Shown: one piece after another, positions 12,431-25,897 of the stretch
Numbering within the stretch: the first letter of the stretch is position 1
How the letters are laid out: the number at the start of each line of letters is the position of its first letter
Origin: Mytilus trossulus
Taxonomy: Eukaryota; Mollusca; Bivalvia; Mytilida; Mytilidae
Assembly (NCBI RefSeq): GCF_036588685.1
Contig: NC_086375.1
Coordinates: 47,252,955-47,316,954 of the forward strand
Length of the DNA stretch: 64,000 bases
Reading direction: 5' to 3'
Notes under the pieces: model-generated
The model's database searches: none
Told to the model about the DNA's origin: nothing
What the model saw: the letters and a program-made list of their open reading frames with translations, nothing else
Translations under genes and position numbers: made by a program

Positions 12431-15180
12431 CTTTAAAATATGTCAATGTTATACAAATAAATCATGATGTAACGCAATTTATAAAGACGGTAAAATCACT
12501 TTTATGTATGAATAAATAAATTCAATCAAAATATAAAAAAAGCTTATACAATGCTGTCAATAATAAAACAAAAATCATAAAAAATACATTTCAAACATGG
12601 TATAAAAATTTGACACACATACATAAGGCAGTAAAGTTTAATATAGCTTAAAATGTAAAACAAAAGCATATTTTAAATATGTGGAAATAATTACTACATC
12701 TTTGTTATACTATGTTTATTTTTGTCATATCTCTTTTTGGAACTGACTAAATTGACATCGTGAAAATATTTGGAAAGTCCAGTTCGTTATGACTATTTAT
12801 AAAGTATACGACACTCCTATATAAAATTGTCAATTCAGTCCATCCTAGTATCTGACCTGTGCAATTTATATTACTTCCTATATAAATACTTCTGTTTCTT
12901 ATGTAACATTTTCTGTCAATAAAACTGATAGTTTATGCCTGAAAAACTTTTAAATATCTGCGAAAATTCCATAAACTAAGAATTTGATAAAAAAAAAACT
13001 AGTACACGTGTTTTGGAATATTGTATTCAAATGTCAAAATAAAATTGCACGATTTCCAATATCATACTGGAGAAAGTTTCGTTATTTACTTAGTATAACA
13101 CTAGTAGAGGTTTGATTATGTGCATTTATACAGCTACCGTTTGCAGATCCGTGTATAAAACAAAAAACATCGTATTAACTCGGGACATTGAAAGAAAAAG
13201 GCAAAAAATACCAAGGGACATTAACAAACAAAAAATATGATTCATAGAAAATTGGATATCACATTACCCAAAAGAATATTCGTATAACACAAAGTTATCA
13301 TATTTTCTTGTCAATCCGTTTAAAATTGTTGGATTTTAAATGTTTATTGGTAAAAGTTGGGTTTTATCCTGGTCATTTGTGTGAGACAGCGAGAGTCTAA
13401 ATATGACTAAAAAGAAAATGTTGACCATGTGTCAATGAGACAACATTAACAATATGAATTCAGAAAGACACATCGACATGTTGACTTATAATCACTTATA
13501 CTCTTCAAACATTACGTTGAATTTCTATAAATCGTTTTAGTATGGAAAGGAGCTTTTAAATTTTGGCCCGATTGCAAGATATGTTTTAGACAATATTCAT
13601 GGTTTCAAAAATCATGGAGGAGCAAAAAATCTAAATGTAGCTAATATTTACAATACAAAAATATTAAAAATCTCTAGGAAATATTCATTCATATTTTAAA
13701 TCACATTTATAGTCAGTTTAACAAATAACGTTTATAACTAGACACGCCTACATACATTTAAAGTCATCTGCTGTACAAGGCAACAACAGGAAGAAGTCCA
13801 TGAAATTGAAAAAAAATATGTTTAAGAATAACCATCTTGTGAAATCATTAATCATACCCGAGAAATCATATGACATAACATCACGCTTTTACGCTTTGTA
13901 TGTGCAATAAATAGTATGATAACATAATGAGAATTGATATAATATATAAAAAAAAAATTTGCATTTTGTCATTTAATTTTTTTTTTTACTGTATACTGAA
14001 TATTGGTGAATGCCAGTTATAAGTAAGTCATTATGCAAAAAAAAAATTATTTGATTGTCGCCGCATTATGAAAATTAATATAAACTACGTTCACAAAAGA
14101 TGAAAAACAAGATGAAGAAAGATATAAGTACATGGTCTTATAAATATCAAAGATTCCAGTATAAGGAAGTATGAAAGGATTGATTGATGACGGTTAAACA
14201 CTGCGTGGGGATTATGAGTCTATGTTGCATCGACACTAAATTTGTCAAAATAAATAGTCAGGCAAAATATTCATCATATATATAAAATATCGTTCTTACT
14301 CAATAATTTACCGTCTAGTTGTACATATACATGTAACTATCAAAATATTTAAAAAAAATATAAAATACAAAACTTATTTAAATTATCAAGTCATGTAAAA
14401 AGATAAATATACATATATTATATACAAATTATCGTCTAAAAGTGTACAAAACAAACCCAATATATCAAAAATAAAGCAGTAAATTTATGTGTACAGAATT
14501 ATTTAACATTCATCAGTATGATTACAATAAATTAAATCAATCTATTCTAAATTTTTTCTTGAAAGTTGTACTATTAAAAACTATTATAATTCTAAAATAT
14601 GTATATTTACATCAGTATACCAATGTTATGAACTAAAATTATAATAAAGGGTAAAAAAAAACTTTAAAATAATCTTAGTGCGAAACTGATTCCTTGAACT
14701 TGGCCCCACCGAAAATTTATTATTTTATAATAGTATACCTGGAAATAAAGTGGGTAAACCAGCATGACACTGATATAATAGATTAAAACAAAGGTGCATG
14801 CATAAATATCATGATAATTCTTAAATTTGATGGCAATTTGAAGACAAAATGTACATCCTGGTATCTATGATGAGTGTGTTTTTTCTACATCGGCCTCAAC
14901 TAATTGATTGAGTTTCTAGTGGTACCCAGTTTGTATCATATCTAAATTGACGTTATCATTACCACTGGTCACATGGTTTGGTTGAATATATATATTTTAC
15001 AAACAAATTTCAAAATATATTACACTGACCAATTTCATTTTAGATTCTCAAAACGATTTTTTTGGTAAAGGTACCAATGAAACAAAGAACTACAGTTTTG
15101 AAACCAAAACTAAACTGTGCATCAGAGTTATATTAGAAATGGTTTCCTAAAAAATTCTGTCAAATAATCTCTTTTTACAA
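12430..15180. other. AT-rich intergenic DNA, no gene seen
   Basis: Long A and T runs and short frames only. I found no splice-bounded exon, repeat array or RNA gene that I could support. Confidence 0.45.
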
Positions 15181-15198
15181 TTACAATTGCATTACTAA

Positions 15199-15561
15199 TT
15201 ACTCTTCTTTTGTTTTCTTCTTTTTTTTATAAAGATAATACTCACCATTCATTTCTTTGAAAGGTAAGTTTGCTTTTGTTAGTAACATAACATTGTTAAT
15301 GTTATTTCCATAAAAACGTTTACAATCGCAAGGAAATTTTATAATATTATTTGCATTCCTTCTCTGTTTTAAATTATTCACATTTCTTGTTACATTGTTC
15401 ATATAAATTTTATTATGTTTGGATCTTATTCTTCCTCTGTTTCTATTTTTTTTTCTTCTTCGATATTTTATTTTCCAACTTACATTTCCTTGTGGTGAAG
15501 TTTTGATTTTCCGAAGGGCGTATTCTAAAATAAAAAGAAAGCTTTTATGAAATAGTTTCAC
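15199..15561 (-). CDS. Doubtful lysine/asparagine-rich open frame
   Basis: A 120-codon open frame, strongly basic in its middle (Lys/Arg/Asn-rich) and ending in a Lys run. A fair 3' splice site (pyrimidine tract then 'attttag') falls at about codon 13, and a 5' splice consensus ('gtaagt') a few codons later. It might therefore be a terminal exon, or chance in AT-rich DNA. No domain is recognised. A Cys-Asp-Cys motif sits near codon 84. No neighbouring exon could be joined to it, so it is given only as a candidate. Confidence 0.2.
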   Translation of the reverse strand: MKLFHKSFLFILEYALRKIKTSPQGNVSWKIKYRRRKKNRNRGRIRSKHNKIYMNNVTRNVNNLKQRRNANNIIKFPCDCKRFYGNNINNVMLLTKANLPFKEMNGEYYLYKKKKKTKEE

Positions 15562-17911
15562 AGATAAAAATTGTCACAATCACGTTCTATTTTATTAAAA
15601 TTTTACTAACCGCTTTAGACTTCCCAACACCGGCGTTCGTACTTACATGGTCAACCAGATAGGTGAAACATGTGGAGAAGGATCTGTTTTCCATTCCAGA
15701 ACAATTTTGAAATCATCACGGTTTTACGGTTCTCTACAAGTTGCTCAGTCCTTAATTTTTCATGATGCGTTTTCTTTTTTGTTATTTGCGTTTTGGTCGA
15801 AATTCGTTTTTAGCTATACATAACGTCATTCTATATTATATTATCGACATATGAGTTTGAATATCGCTCCGTCCTTTCATTTCTCTTATAAAGACCATGA
15901 ATTGTTTTGAATAATTTGCTTGTCAATAACGTTGATACTCTTTAAATGTTTTTTTTCACGATTTAAATTTTAATCTCGATTTGAAACTCCTCCACAAAAC
16001 AATAAGACAAAGTGATGATTTATCTTGACAATGTACAAAGTTCTCATTATTAAATAATGCTTAAGTTTTCTTGTCAAATGTTATCCCTCGATCCATTACT
16101 TAATGTAACTATGATTTCTTTTAAAATTTTCAAAACTAACAATTGATGTGAAGTTTACCTTTAAACATCTTCTGTTTCAGCTCCTTAACTTTCAGCATAT
16201 CATTTCCAAGCCACATAGTTTTACAAACCAATGAACAAGAAAGAGGATTATTAAAAGATTTACTGAAAAAAAGATTTAAAATAAAGTAACGAATTTTCCG
16301 TACAACAAAACAACTACAAGAATGTAAATAATTAAAGCACTCCCAATTGGACACCTGTACAATCACAGCAATACTCAATGTTCACCTTAATTTATCAAAT
16401 AAAAAAGTTCTTCGTGAACCATTTTTTTTGGCTTTAAAATGTTAGAAACACTTTATTCAATATTCAAATCGAACAATTGTCTTTATTTTTCGGTACTTAA
16501 GTCTATTAATTCATCAGCAACTACTTTTTAAAATAGAGGGATAAAATATTTTTTCATTTTGGTCAATTTTTCAAACAATACTTAAAAGAATCTTATGGAT
16601 AAATTTTGTATCTACTTATACGTACTACATATCTATGAAATAAGCAAATTCTGTTGTTTTATATATTATAATAAACATGCAAGGGAAAAGAAAGTACGAA
16701 ACAGAAAATGATAGAATTTGAAATCCAATTGATCAGAGAACAATGGAAGGTCTTTCCTCGTTAATTTTCTAAATGAACGTGAAGCTATACTTCAGGATTA
16801 CTCATTGTTATTATTTGCGCAAAATCATAGGTTTCTTCAGGTAGCAATACACAGGTAGGAGTTTAGTTTCGTATTTTGGCCCCGGTGAATTTTTCAAATA
16901 GGAAAGTTATTGTGTAATAAAATTCATTTCTAGACAGCTGAGTACTAATTTAGCCCTAAAAGATGGGTTATAAGAGCATCAAGATTTTGTTTACATGTTT
17001 TGGGGGCTATTTTCTGTTTTACATTCCGTATTTTCATAGCTAGACCGGCCATAGGGCAAGAAATTATTGTAATCTTTACAAACTTTTTTTTTCTTTTTTT
17101 TCTACACGAAGTTTTTGACGCAATTTTACCAAAAAATGGAATGATTTTCATTTAATTTGCTGAATGTTATATGTAAACTGTTTCAGATAAGGTATTACTT
17201 CAAGCGATTAAAATTCTACATTTAGTCAAATTTTGGGGAAATGTGGGACATCTTTTCATCCCTTTTTGCAATATTTTATAACAAATAATACATATTGTGG
17301 CCATGGATACATCCAAAAGAAATTATATTTTACCATTTTATATACTGGATATAAAATCTAGGGAAGATTCTGATCACATACATATGCACATTTATGACAC
17401 AAACAGTAAGATAAATATTGCAAGAAAGCAATGAAAAGGGGATGGTAAAATGTATAAGGGCAAATTCTAATATTTTTCCTAACTGTTTATTGCTACCTCA
17501 TACTGTTTCAATGAATATATGTTTCTTTATATTTTTGCCTGAAAAAAATAACCGTCGACTTCCGGTTTAACAAATGTCATTTCTGATCTCACATGATAGC
17601 TTTATTTACACTGTACCAAGTTTAAGAAATAAATAAATAAAATTAAATCAAAAAAATTCGGGGGCAATAACTCTTATAGGATTGTTTCCGGCAAAATGTT
17701 TCATATCTTCATCACAACCTGGCATTCATTTTGCTAATTAGTTCTTTAATATATATCTTTAAAGGTGACAGATGAGTTCACAAGAAAACGTCAAAATTTA
17801 GAACATGATCTTGACCTTTGACCTTGGTCTCAATGTCATTTTAGTGAACCAAAGACCTAAAACAGAAACACATAAGGTCTCTACCACTTAACAATCCTGT
17901 TATACAATAAT

Positions 17912-18514
17912 AGTTAAGGTAAATTGATGGTATACCGCCATCTTGATTTGTACAATCACAGTACAAAATCGGTCTAGTTATTTGCCTAAATCTGCAAATT
18001 TGGAGACAGATTTGCAATTCAATTGTTAGAAGTTTTTTCTATTTAAAGAAAACTTGTTAATTAATTGTATTATACAAAATATTTTAACAAATATCATTTT
18101 CTTTGGTTTAAAAATATTTTTTTTCAAATGAGCCATTTAAGGGGAGATAACTCTTTTGGTACAAAATTTATACTGGGCTAATAGTGAAATTTTTTATATT
18201 TACTTGTAGCAAGAAAACAAGTTCGGTGACACCATGTTTTCTTTTTATTTTCTTAAAACATATTATGAAACCTTTCTTCTCACAATTTATTTCAAAATTC
18301 TATCTCATAGAATTTTTTTTATGCACACTAATGTGTTTTTTCATGAACAAACTAACCAAATTTTGGCAATTTTCAACGACTCATAGCTTGAAAAATAGCA
18401 CGGTGAGCCATACTTTTGATTAAATTTTTGAAAAGAGCATAGTAAAATCTTCATTTTGGCAAATTATAAAAAAAATCTGTCTCAAAAAATATATACTGGT
18501 GATCTACCTTAACT
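17912..18514. mobile_element. Inverted-repeat element, ~600 bp
   Basis: The left end 'gttaaggtaaattgatggta' mirrors the right end, whose reverse complement reads 'gttaaggtagatcaccagta'. Inside, 'ggagacagattt' near 18003 and 'aaatctgtctc' near 18474 also pair. The 79-codon plus-strand frame inside has no recognisable domain. The layout is that of a non-autonomous terminal-inverted-repeat element. No target duplication was resolved. Confidence 0.6.
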
Positions 18515-19023
18515 TATGTCAAATACAGAAAGTGGCATAGCTCTCATATGGAGTCTTCGTGTCGCTTCGGTCAAAATTGGATAAAACATCATGAGGATAT
18601 AACGAGCAATTTGGTAAAATAAATTTGTCTATTTCTTTTACGGAATCGGAATAGATTCAGGAAAAACAAAAAGAGTGTTTTGGCAGATATAATATATATA
18701 AGCTGTGCCTTATCAGTATTAATCTTTCAGTTCAGGATGAATCCTGCATTTTATCTGTAATACTATTAATCTGCTTTGCCCATCAGTATCTAAAGTGAGA
18801 GGGATGTGTAATTCAATAAAAGGGATTTTGGACAATTTTCAAATAATTCGTGAAAAAACAAGACATTATTTTTTTAACATTAAAGAAGAGCTTACGCTCT
18901 TTACTCCTGGATCCGCCACTTTCCAGATTAATAGCTTGTATATTAGTTATAACTGATAATAATTTTGAGTTGTCGATGCGTCATTATTGTTTCAAAACTA
19001 TCTAAAGTTTCATGTCTACAAAC

Positions 19024-19122
19024 AAACAAAAAACAGCAACAAAAACAATGTAAAAAACAGCAACAAAAACGAATGAAAAAAACAGCAACAAAAACGAATG
19101 AAAAAAAACAGCAACAAAATTG
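19024..19122. repeat. Short tandem repeat, ~25 bp x 4
   Basis: Four successive A-rich units carry 'aacagcaacaaaaacgaatg' or a close variant, with slightly different A-run lengths. The open frames through it on both strands (Gln/Lys-rich on plus, Cys/Phe-rich on minus) are products of the repeat. Confidence 0.75.
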
Positions 19123-19572
19123 TGTTCTATATAGCGATAAAAGCAAAATTTTGAAAGATGCATTGCATTCAATCCTGGTATCTTTGATGAGTTTATTTGC
19201 AGGAAAATAATGTAAAACTATTCATAGCAAAATATTTCTATGGTTGAACTATGAAATAGCCGTACGGATTTGCAACTAGCACATTCTAGATAATAAATGT
19301 TTCAAAATACAACTAAAAAATATCCTATGTAATATATTTGAAATAAGTGACACACTTACAACTATATTTGAAAGAATTGACACTGAAATAATAACCCAAA
19401 GTAAAGATATAAGTATGTAATGTATGTATTTTTTTTCAATATCTGCAAAATTCAGATTTAACGAATTCATTTTTTTCTGTGATTATCGAATACTTAGGCC
19501 TACATCATTAAATATAACTGTCATATTGTTTTTTTTTTATTCCATCCAATTGTTACCTTAGCCGTATTTGGT

Positions 19573-19645
19573 ACATAGATATAGGAAGATGTGGTGTGAG
19601 TGCCAATGAGACAACTCTCCATCCAAATAACAATTTAAAAATTAA
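19573..19645 (-). repeat. Fragment of the 'gccaatgagacaact' dispersed repeat
   Basis: 'gaagatgtggtgtgagtgcc' followed by 'aatgagacaactctccatcc' is the terminal part of a repeat whose fuller copy is at 44975-45403. It is inverted relative to that copy. Confidence 0.6.
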
Positions 19646-19689
19646 CAACCTTTTTGTAATTTTGGGTCCTCAATGATTAAACATGTTTG

Positions 19690-20350
19690 ACTTAGTAACT
19701 ATTTTGATCTGAGCGTCACTAATGAGTCTTGTGAAGACGAAACGCGCGTCTGGTGTATTAAATTATAATCCTGGTACCTTTGATATCTATTTACACCACT
19801 GGGTCGATGGCACTGCTTGTGGATTTTCGTCCCCCAGGGTATCACCAGCCCAAAAGTCAGCACTTCGGTGTTGACATGAATATCAATGATATGGTCATTT
19901 TTATAAATTCCCTGTTACAAAACTTTGTAAAACTACGGATTTTCTTATCCCAGGAGTAGATAACCTTAGCCGTATATATTACAACCTTTTTGGAACTTTG
20001 GGTGCACAATGCTTTTCAACTTTTTCAATTGTTTAGCTTCCTAACTATTTTGATCTGAGCGTCACTAATGAGTCTTAAGTAGACGAAACGCTCGTCTGGC
20101 GTATTAAATTATAATCCTGATACCTTTGATATTTATTTACACCACTGTGTCGATGCCACTGCTGGTGGATTTTCGTCACCGAGGGTATCATCAGCCCAGT
20201 AGTCAGCACGAATATCAACGATGTGGTCATTTTTAGAAATTTCTTGTTACAAAACTTTGAATTTTTAGAAAAACTAAGGATTTTTTTATTCCGGGTGTAG
20301 ATTACCTTATCCGTATTTGGTACAACCTTTTTGGAATTTTGGGTCCTCAA
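19690..20350 (+). repeat. Two tandem copies of a ~346-bp dispersed repeat plus partial third
   Basis: 'aactattttgatctgagcgt' occurs at 19697 and about 20043. The sequence that follows ('gaaacgcgcgtctggtgtat', 'ttacaccactgggtcgatgg', 'cagcacttcggtgttgacat') repeats in the same order. The second copy lacks part of that stretch. Around 20300-20350 the start of a further unit appears. I recognise this tandem family as common in Mytilus (memory, unchecked). Open frames across it are not genes. Confidence 0.8.
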
Positions 20351-20686
20351 TTTGTCGATTTTTTGGTCAATGCTTCTTTTTCTGAGGGCCTCGGGGAAGA
20401 TTGTCAATGTAACTACGTGTGTAGCTTTCGCAAAATATAGTATTATTGTTGTTTATCTTATAATTAAACACTTGAAACTTTCAAATAAAATAAATGAAAT
20501 AACCCTGTTTTCTATTTTTCATATAAAAAAAAAAACCCAATCAGAACCCATTTGAAATGTGATCAATACATATAAAAGCAGAAGTCCATTACAAGACTAG
20601 TAATATGACTTCTGATAAAGAGCCATATCCCTTCAAGTTTCAATGGATATTCAATGCATTCCTAAAAAGATACTCTATAAAATATG

Positions 20687-23600
20687 TTACCTGTTATTAC
20701 GCATAACTCCATCCAGGCAAGTTTGATTTGTAGTAAAATAAGGCCGAACACAACAACATTGCATCTCATTAACAATTCCTTTCTCAACAAGTACTCCTTG
20801 ACAACACAAATCAACAAATCTGTTGTAGGTATTCCATCCACACATATCTGGTTTACTTGTTTTGGAACTTGTAACACTGTAATAACATGAAGTTTGTTAT
20901 TTCAAATTCCTTGTTGGCATTATGGGTTTTTTTCTGTATGTGCGTCCGTTCGTTCGTTCGTTCGTCCATCCATTTATCCCGCTTTAGGTTAAAGATTTGG
21001 TCAAGAATATTTTTTTCGAAGTCCAATCACCTTGAAACTTGCAAACAAATGTTCCCTTTTATATAATCTTACTTATTTTAATGCCAAATTGTTTTGACCG
21101 CAGTTGTTTAGTCCACTGGACATTGAAAATAATATTCGTGTACTAATTTTTGTTCTTGTTTCTGTCAAATATACTATATATGAATCGTATATCACGAACA
21201 GGTCAAGACTGCTCAAGTTTTTATGACTTTGACTTCGAGAAAAGAGAATGTCATAAATAATGTTCCAGCTGCTCAAGACTAACGATATGACTATTTCTGA
21301 AGGGTGATATTAAAGAGTAAAGAAAAGAGGATATCATCATTTTCGCCTCATACAGATAATTTTTAAAAACAACCATGTGGATATGAAAAAGGGTAGTGAT
21401 CTTAAAAGGACAAAAAAAAACAGCTTTTAGTAGATCGTGTCAGGTCTTTGGAAAAATTCGTATTGCTCAGACTTAAATATTAACGTACCTCAGTTGACTA
21501 ACAACGTCTTTTTGAGTGCAATTTTGCTTGGAGGCATCGTATAGTTCTATATTACCATTCACTAAACAACATTTATTTTCGTAACCAGTAATCTTGGAAA
21601 TCTTTTCTTCACCACAACATACATATTTAGAAGTGTCCAGCTCCAGTCCATCGCAGCACTTATACTGTTCACCAATAATTGTGTCTATATAAAATAATAA
21701 TGCGTATGGACCAAGTCACTCAAAAACATTTCACAATTTTATTTGTTTGAGAGTAAATTGGTCGAGTTTATACATCAATACATTCCTTTAAAAAGGCGTT
21801 TCCTGTTTATATAAAAAAAAATATTACTTGTTTAAATAAAAAAAGAAGATGTGGTATGATTGCCAATGAGACAACTATCCACAAAAGACCAAAATGACAC
21901 AAACATTAACAATTATAGGTCACCGTACGGCGTATAGTTTTGTATATAGATCAATTTGTATTTTCTCACCTGAACTACACCATGCATGTCCCTTTGGAAC
22001 AACATGACCATAGCTACAATCTGATGTTACTGCAGAATAAGGTACACCTTCACAACAGCCATTCTCCTTGTTGATAGTTTTCTTGTTGTACGAATTTATT
22101 CCGCAACATTTCTGGTTTGATGTCTTCTGATGAAGTTTTGCAGAAATAGAACTTTTATCCTTGCAACAAAAATACTGGTTTCTTTTATTTAATAGTTGTC
22201 CACAACATTCTCCATTTCTTCCTAAATGTAGAAATTATTCATGATAATATAACATACAATATCAACTAAATGGTCGAAGAAACAACAATATACAAATTCA
22301 ATAAAACACTAATCCATACCAAGAACATCCAACTGAAGATTTGCAAGTTCAATAATTGTATTAATCTTTGGCTATTGTCTTAACGTGTACGTCTAAATTT
22401 GTAGCATGTTTGCAAATATACAAGATTAAACTTTAAAAAAGACATAAAAATGTTGTGATTCATCTCTAGATATCGTCTTTTTGTCTTTTCTTTTTGTCAT
22501 GTTTTTTCCGTCTTTCTCCCATTTATGATTTGTATGTCATTTTTTATATAGATGTTAGCCCAGTCCTTTAATCTTTAACTTCCGCTCTAGAAATCAATGA
22601 TGTCCTTTTTTTTAATGACAATTGATATAAGATATGTACTACAACTCAGTTATCCCAATTACCTAGAAATTAAAAAAAGTCTGCTACATGCCTGAACTTT
22701 CACTGTATAAACCTTATTACAAACGGGATATCACATTATTATGTGTACGGTGATGTTGATATCTCATCCATTACAGTTATTGAAGACCCAGACTTTCTGA
22801 TATCACCTTCATGTAGAGCTAACGTTATGAGGAGAATTGCAGAGATAAATCTATCTCAGGATGCAGGGACTTTCCATACTAACTAGTATAGTCCCTACAC
22901 GACGCTAACATAAATCATATTGAAAAGAAGTTGTATAAGTTATATGCACATGTAGTTCGTTTTACCTAATTTCAATTTATACATTTTTGGTATTTTCATT
23001 AAAACATATAAAAAAATAACATATCCTACCGTGTTCGTAATAAACATTTTCACAACAAACGCCTATCTTTTTGTCTTTTAATTCATTTTGGCAGCATTCG
23101 TAACTTTGTTTTTCGTCCTGGATTCTCCTTAGTTGATTCTCACAGCAGAAATGTGTTCGTATATTATAAACCTGATAACTGCCTGTAATTGTAAAAGGTT
23201 ATAGTCATATATTTGAGTCTGCATGTTTCCTATTGTTCAAATTTAACAAGTAAAATTGTTTAATAGTTGTTGATAGAGAAAAGTACATGGGATGATTGGA
23301 TATGCATTTGGCACAATATTTGTGAAGGTTTTAATTGTCTTAGCAACCGCGAAATTTAGAACATTTGTACAGGTAAGTGAAGCTTTGATAACATTCAATT
23401 TTGTTGTTCCATACTGACACGGAAAATTCTTTAACAAACAACACATCCCACAATCGTCCTCCTTCTTTGACCCTTTTTATTTATTTTAGTTTGAACACCG
23501 AAAAACTATAAAAGCTTTCATCAAAAGCTCTCGAATATGACGTTTTGGTGTCTAGAAGGTAGGCAAAATTCTCCACTCCGAACTTTCGGAACAAGACATG

Positions 23601-25843
23601 TATACAACATGAATAGAAGCGTGGTATCAATGAGACAGTAACAATGCGCTACAAAAAGACATCTGCATGCTAACATATAATATGCAATATAAGGAAGACA
23701 ATAAAGCTAGATATCATTGAAACAAAAAACGGGGTGTAAATTCAAAATAAAAGTACATTACAATACATATTTGTTCTATCCAAGGACAATAACTAAAAAT
23801 AATTCCATTTCAAGAGAAAAGAGCATACAGGTTTCCAAGACCTTGCTCTTATGATATCTAAATATGTGATATCTGTTTAAAAAAAATGTATTCTTTGATA
23901 TAAACTTTGTCGTTTGTCTGAATGTGTTACATATAAATTTGTGTTTCGTTCATTTTTTATATAAATAATGCCGTTAGTGTTCTCGTCTAAATTGTTTTAC
24001 ATTGTCATTTCGGGGCCTCTTATAGTTTACTAGCGGTATGGACTTTGCTCATTGTTGAAGGCCGTATAGTGATCTATAGTTGTTAATTACTGTGTCATTT
24101 TGGTCTCTTGTCTCAGTGTCATTGCCAATCAAAATTGATTTGCGAGAGCTTACTATGCAATTTTCCAGTATAATTTTCATTTCCAATGCAGTGCATTTTA
24201 ATTGACTGTTTTGGTTGCTTATTTACCAAGTATACTGGAATAAAAGGATGGAAATTAAATCTGAAACATTTATTTAACCGACATAAATAAAAAATGAAAA
24301 ACAAATGTAAAATATCACAATCTTTTATTACCGTCACAACATGCAAAGTTGTCTGCTCCAACAGTTTTATTATAAATTCCACCATTACAGCATCCTTCAT
24401 TCAAGTCACTGTAAGACCGGAGTCGTCCATCCTTTCCAAGACAATATTTTGTCCGTACCCCTGGTATAAAAATATTAAATTGTGGAAAAATCACAACTTT
24501 TTTATTATATTTAATCATGGACGTATAACTCCTTAATTTACTTAACAAGAAACACATTAACATTTTATGTGCTCAAAGAAATATTACAAGAGTAAATAAA
24601 GCTTATACAGTCCATATCAACGGAGTTGATAAACGGATTTTAATATATGTGTACACATTAAAGCAATTTAGTAGAATTTCACACTAAAAAAAGTTAAGAG
24701 TAAGAACTTTGATGGATTTATAAGTTTGATTTTCAAGAATTTAAGTTCAAAAATATTTATTTCAGTTATATGATAGGTATGAAGATTCTATGAAGATACC
24801 GATTGAATAGCTGCATACTGCAAATAAAAGAATACTGTTGATCCCTTGATGTCTCATTTTCAAATGAGTTGATTAAGTTCAGAAGTAGTCTTCATCTAAA
24901 GTTTCAATGATGTCCATCTATTAATAATAAATTTAATTAGTTCGGTTTCTATTTATTATATAGATGCAATTTTGAAAATTTTCCATTAGATCAGATAAAG
25001 GGAGAAAACTCGAAACTATCTATGAAACATGCATTGTTTTAACGAAATATAGCTACAAACACACTTGTATAATACTTTTTTAATCTATTTTATTTCTTCA
25101 GATTTATTCTAACTAGATTTGCCATAAATTTTTTTTGGTCAAATTATCGATGTGTACGCAGCTGCGTTTTTGCGTACGGTTTGCTAAGCGCCTATAGACT
25201 GTGTTATAGGAAAAGTTTTTAATGGAAGGATCTTAGACAAGTGCATTGAATAAAACTCCAAAATTGTTAATATACTGCCTAGCTTTAAACAATTGAACTC
25301 GGAATAACAACAAATAAATTCCCATAAAATTAGATAATATCAATATGCATAGAAACAAAGTATAAAAACATGAGAGGGAAAGGGGTTTATAGATAATAAT
25401 ATATAACTCATATCTTACCCTTTAACTAATCAAATTTCTAATCATAATAGTACATTAAAACTTGGTTATACAAGCTTGAAGCAAATGAATGCCAACATTT
25501 TCTATAAACGAAGAGGCGATACTGATAAACAAATTTGTCAACTACTTTGCATTTCTAGAAATAAAAAAACTTACTAGGTACAGGTGAAAAAGGTCGATCC
25601 ACGTACATAATTTTTGTATCCATTTCCTACAGACCAAGCCAAGAGTATTACATGAAGAAACTGCTTTTGGCATGTAACATTTGCAGCGTATCATCATCAT
25701 CCATCAAATATATATGTGAAAACTGTATTAAGCTCAAATGTAATGCACCGTAAAGAAATAGATTTTGAAATAATTTTCTTACCTGTTACACAGTAATCAT
25801 ATATCATGAACATTATAAACGTACAAAGCAAATATCTGGACAT
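20687..25843 (-). CDS. Galaxin-like secreted cysteine-rich protein
   Basis: Six exons: 25783-25843, 24332-24460, 23030-23182, 21970-22221, 21489-21684, 20687-20876. Together they total 981 nt, or 326 residues plus stop. Exon 1 is a signal peptide (starts MSRYLLCTFIMF). The mature part has 14 Cys-Cys doublets in a loose ~20-25 residue rhythm such as GCCNGGIYNK, KCCGINSYNK and GCCEGVPYS. This is the galaxin pattern, named from a coral skeletal matrix protein and also found in molluscs. The first three introns interrupt codons after base 1, a modular layout. The last exon either reads to TAA at 20687 or splices at a donor five bases before it (cag/gtaaca) to an unseen exon. Being secreted, shell or extracellular-matrix work is likely by family, but this is inference. 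No other protein family was a better fit. Confidence 0.8.
20948..20975. repeat. Microsatellite, (GTTC)n-type
   Basis: About five 'gttc' or 'gtcc' tetramers in a row, in the last intron of the galaxin-like gene. Confidence 0.7.
21844..21950 (-). repeat. Copy of the 'gccaatgagacaact' dispersed repeat
   Basis: 'gaagatgtggtatgattgcc' through 'caattataggtcaccgtacg' matches, inverted, the last ~110 bp of the copy at 44975-45403. It lies in an intron of the galaxin-like gene. Confidence 0.75.
23910..24125 (+). repeat. Copy of the 'gccaatgagacaact' dispersed repeat
   Basis: Runs from 'tgtttgtctgaatgtgttac'-like sequence through 'ggactttgctcattgttgaa' and 'gtgtcattttggtctcttgt'. It is collinear with 45165-45395. 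It lies in an intron of the galaxin-like gene. Confidence 0.75.
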
Positions 25844-25886
25844 TTCTGCAGATTATTTGCAGTGTAAAAAATATCTCTTGACATGG

Positions 25887-25897
25887 CCTTTTATATA
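25887..25897 (-). promoter_or_regulatory. TATA box of the galaxin-like gene
   Basis: On the minus strand the site reads TATATAAAAGG, a strong TATA match, 44 bp upstream of the start codon at 25843. By the usual spacing, transcription would start near 25860, giving a leader of only about 20 nt. A focused TATA promoter fits a tissue-specific secreted protein. Confidence 0.65.

Noticed and set aside
15640-15720. Possible minus-strand exon ending at a 'gtaagt' donor near 15642
   Set aside because: A stop codon precedes it in frame with no acceptor AG between, so it cannot be a complete internal exon.
18943-19210. Cys/Phe-rich (minus) and Gln/Lys-rich (plus) frames
   Set aside because: Both come from the ~25-bp tandem repeat at 19024-19122.
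23243-23446. 68-codon minus-strand frame in the galaxin-like gene's intron
   Set aside because: No Cys-Cys modules and no fitting splice sites. The exons on either side join in phase without it.
25575-25626. A 52-nt possible exon between the first two galaxin-like exons, with fair splice sites
   Set aside because: Including it makes a TAG at the next junction, while skipping it joins exon 1 to exon 2 in frame.
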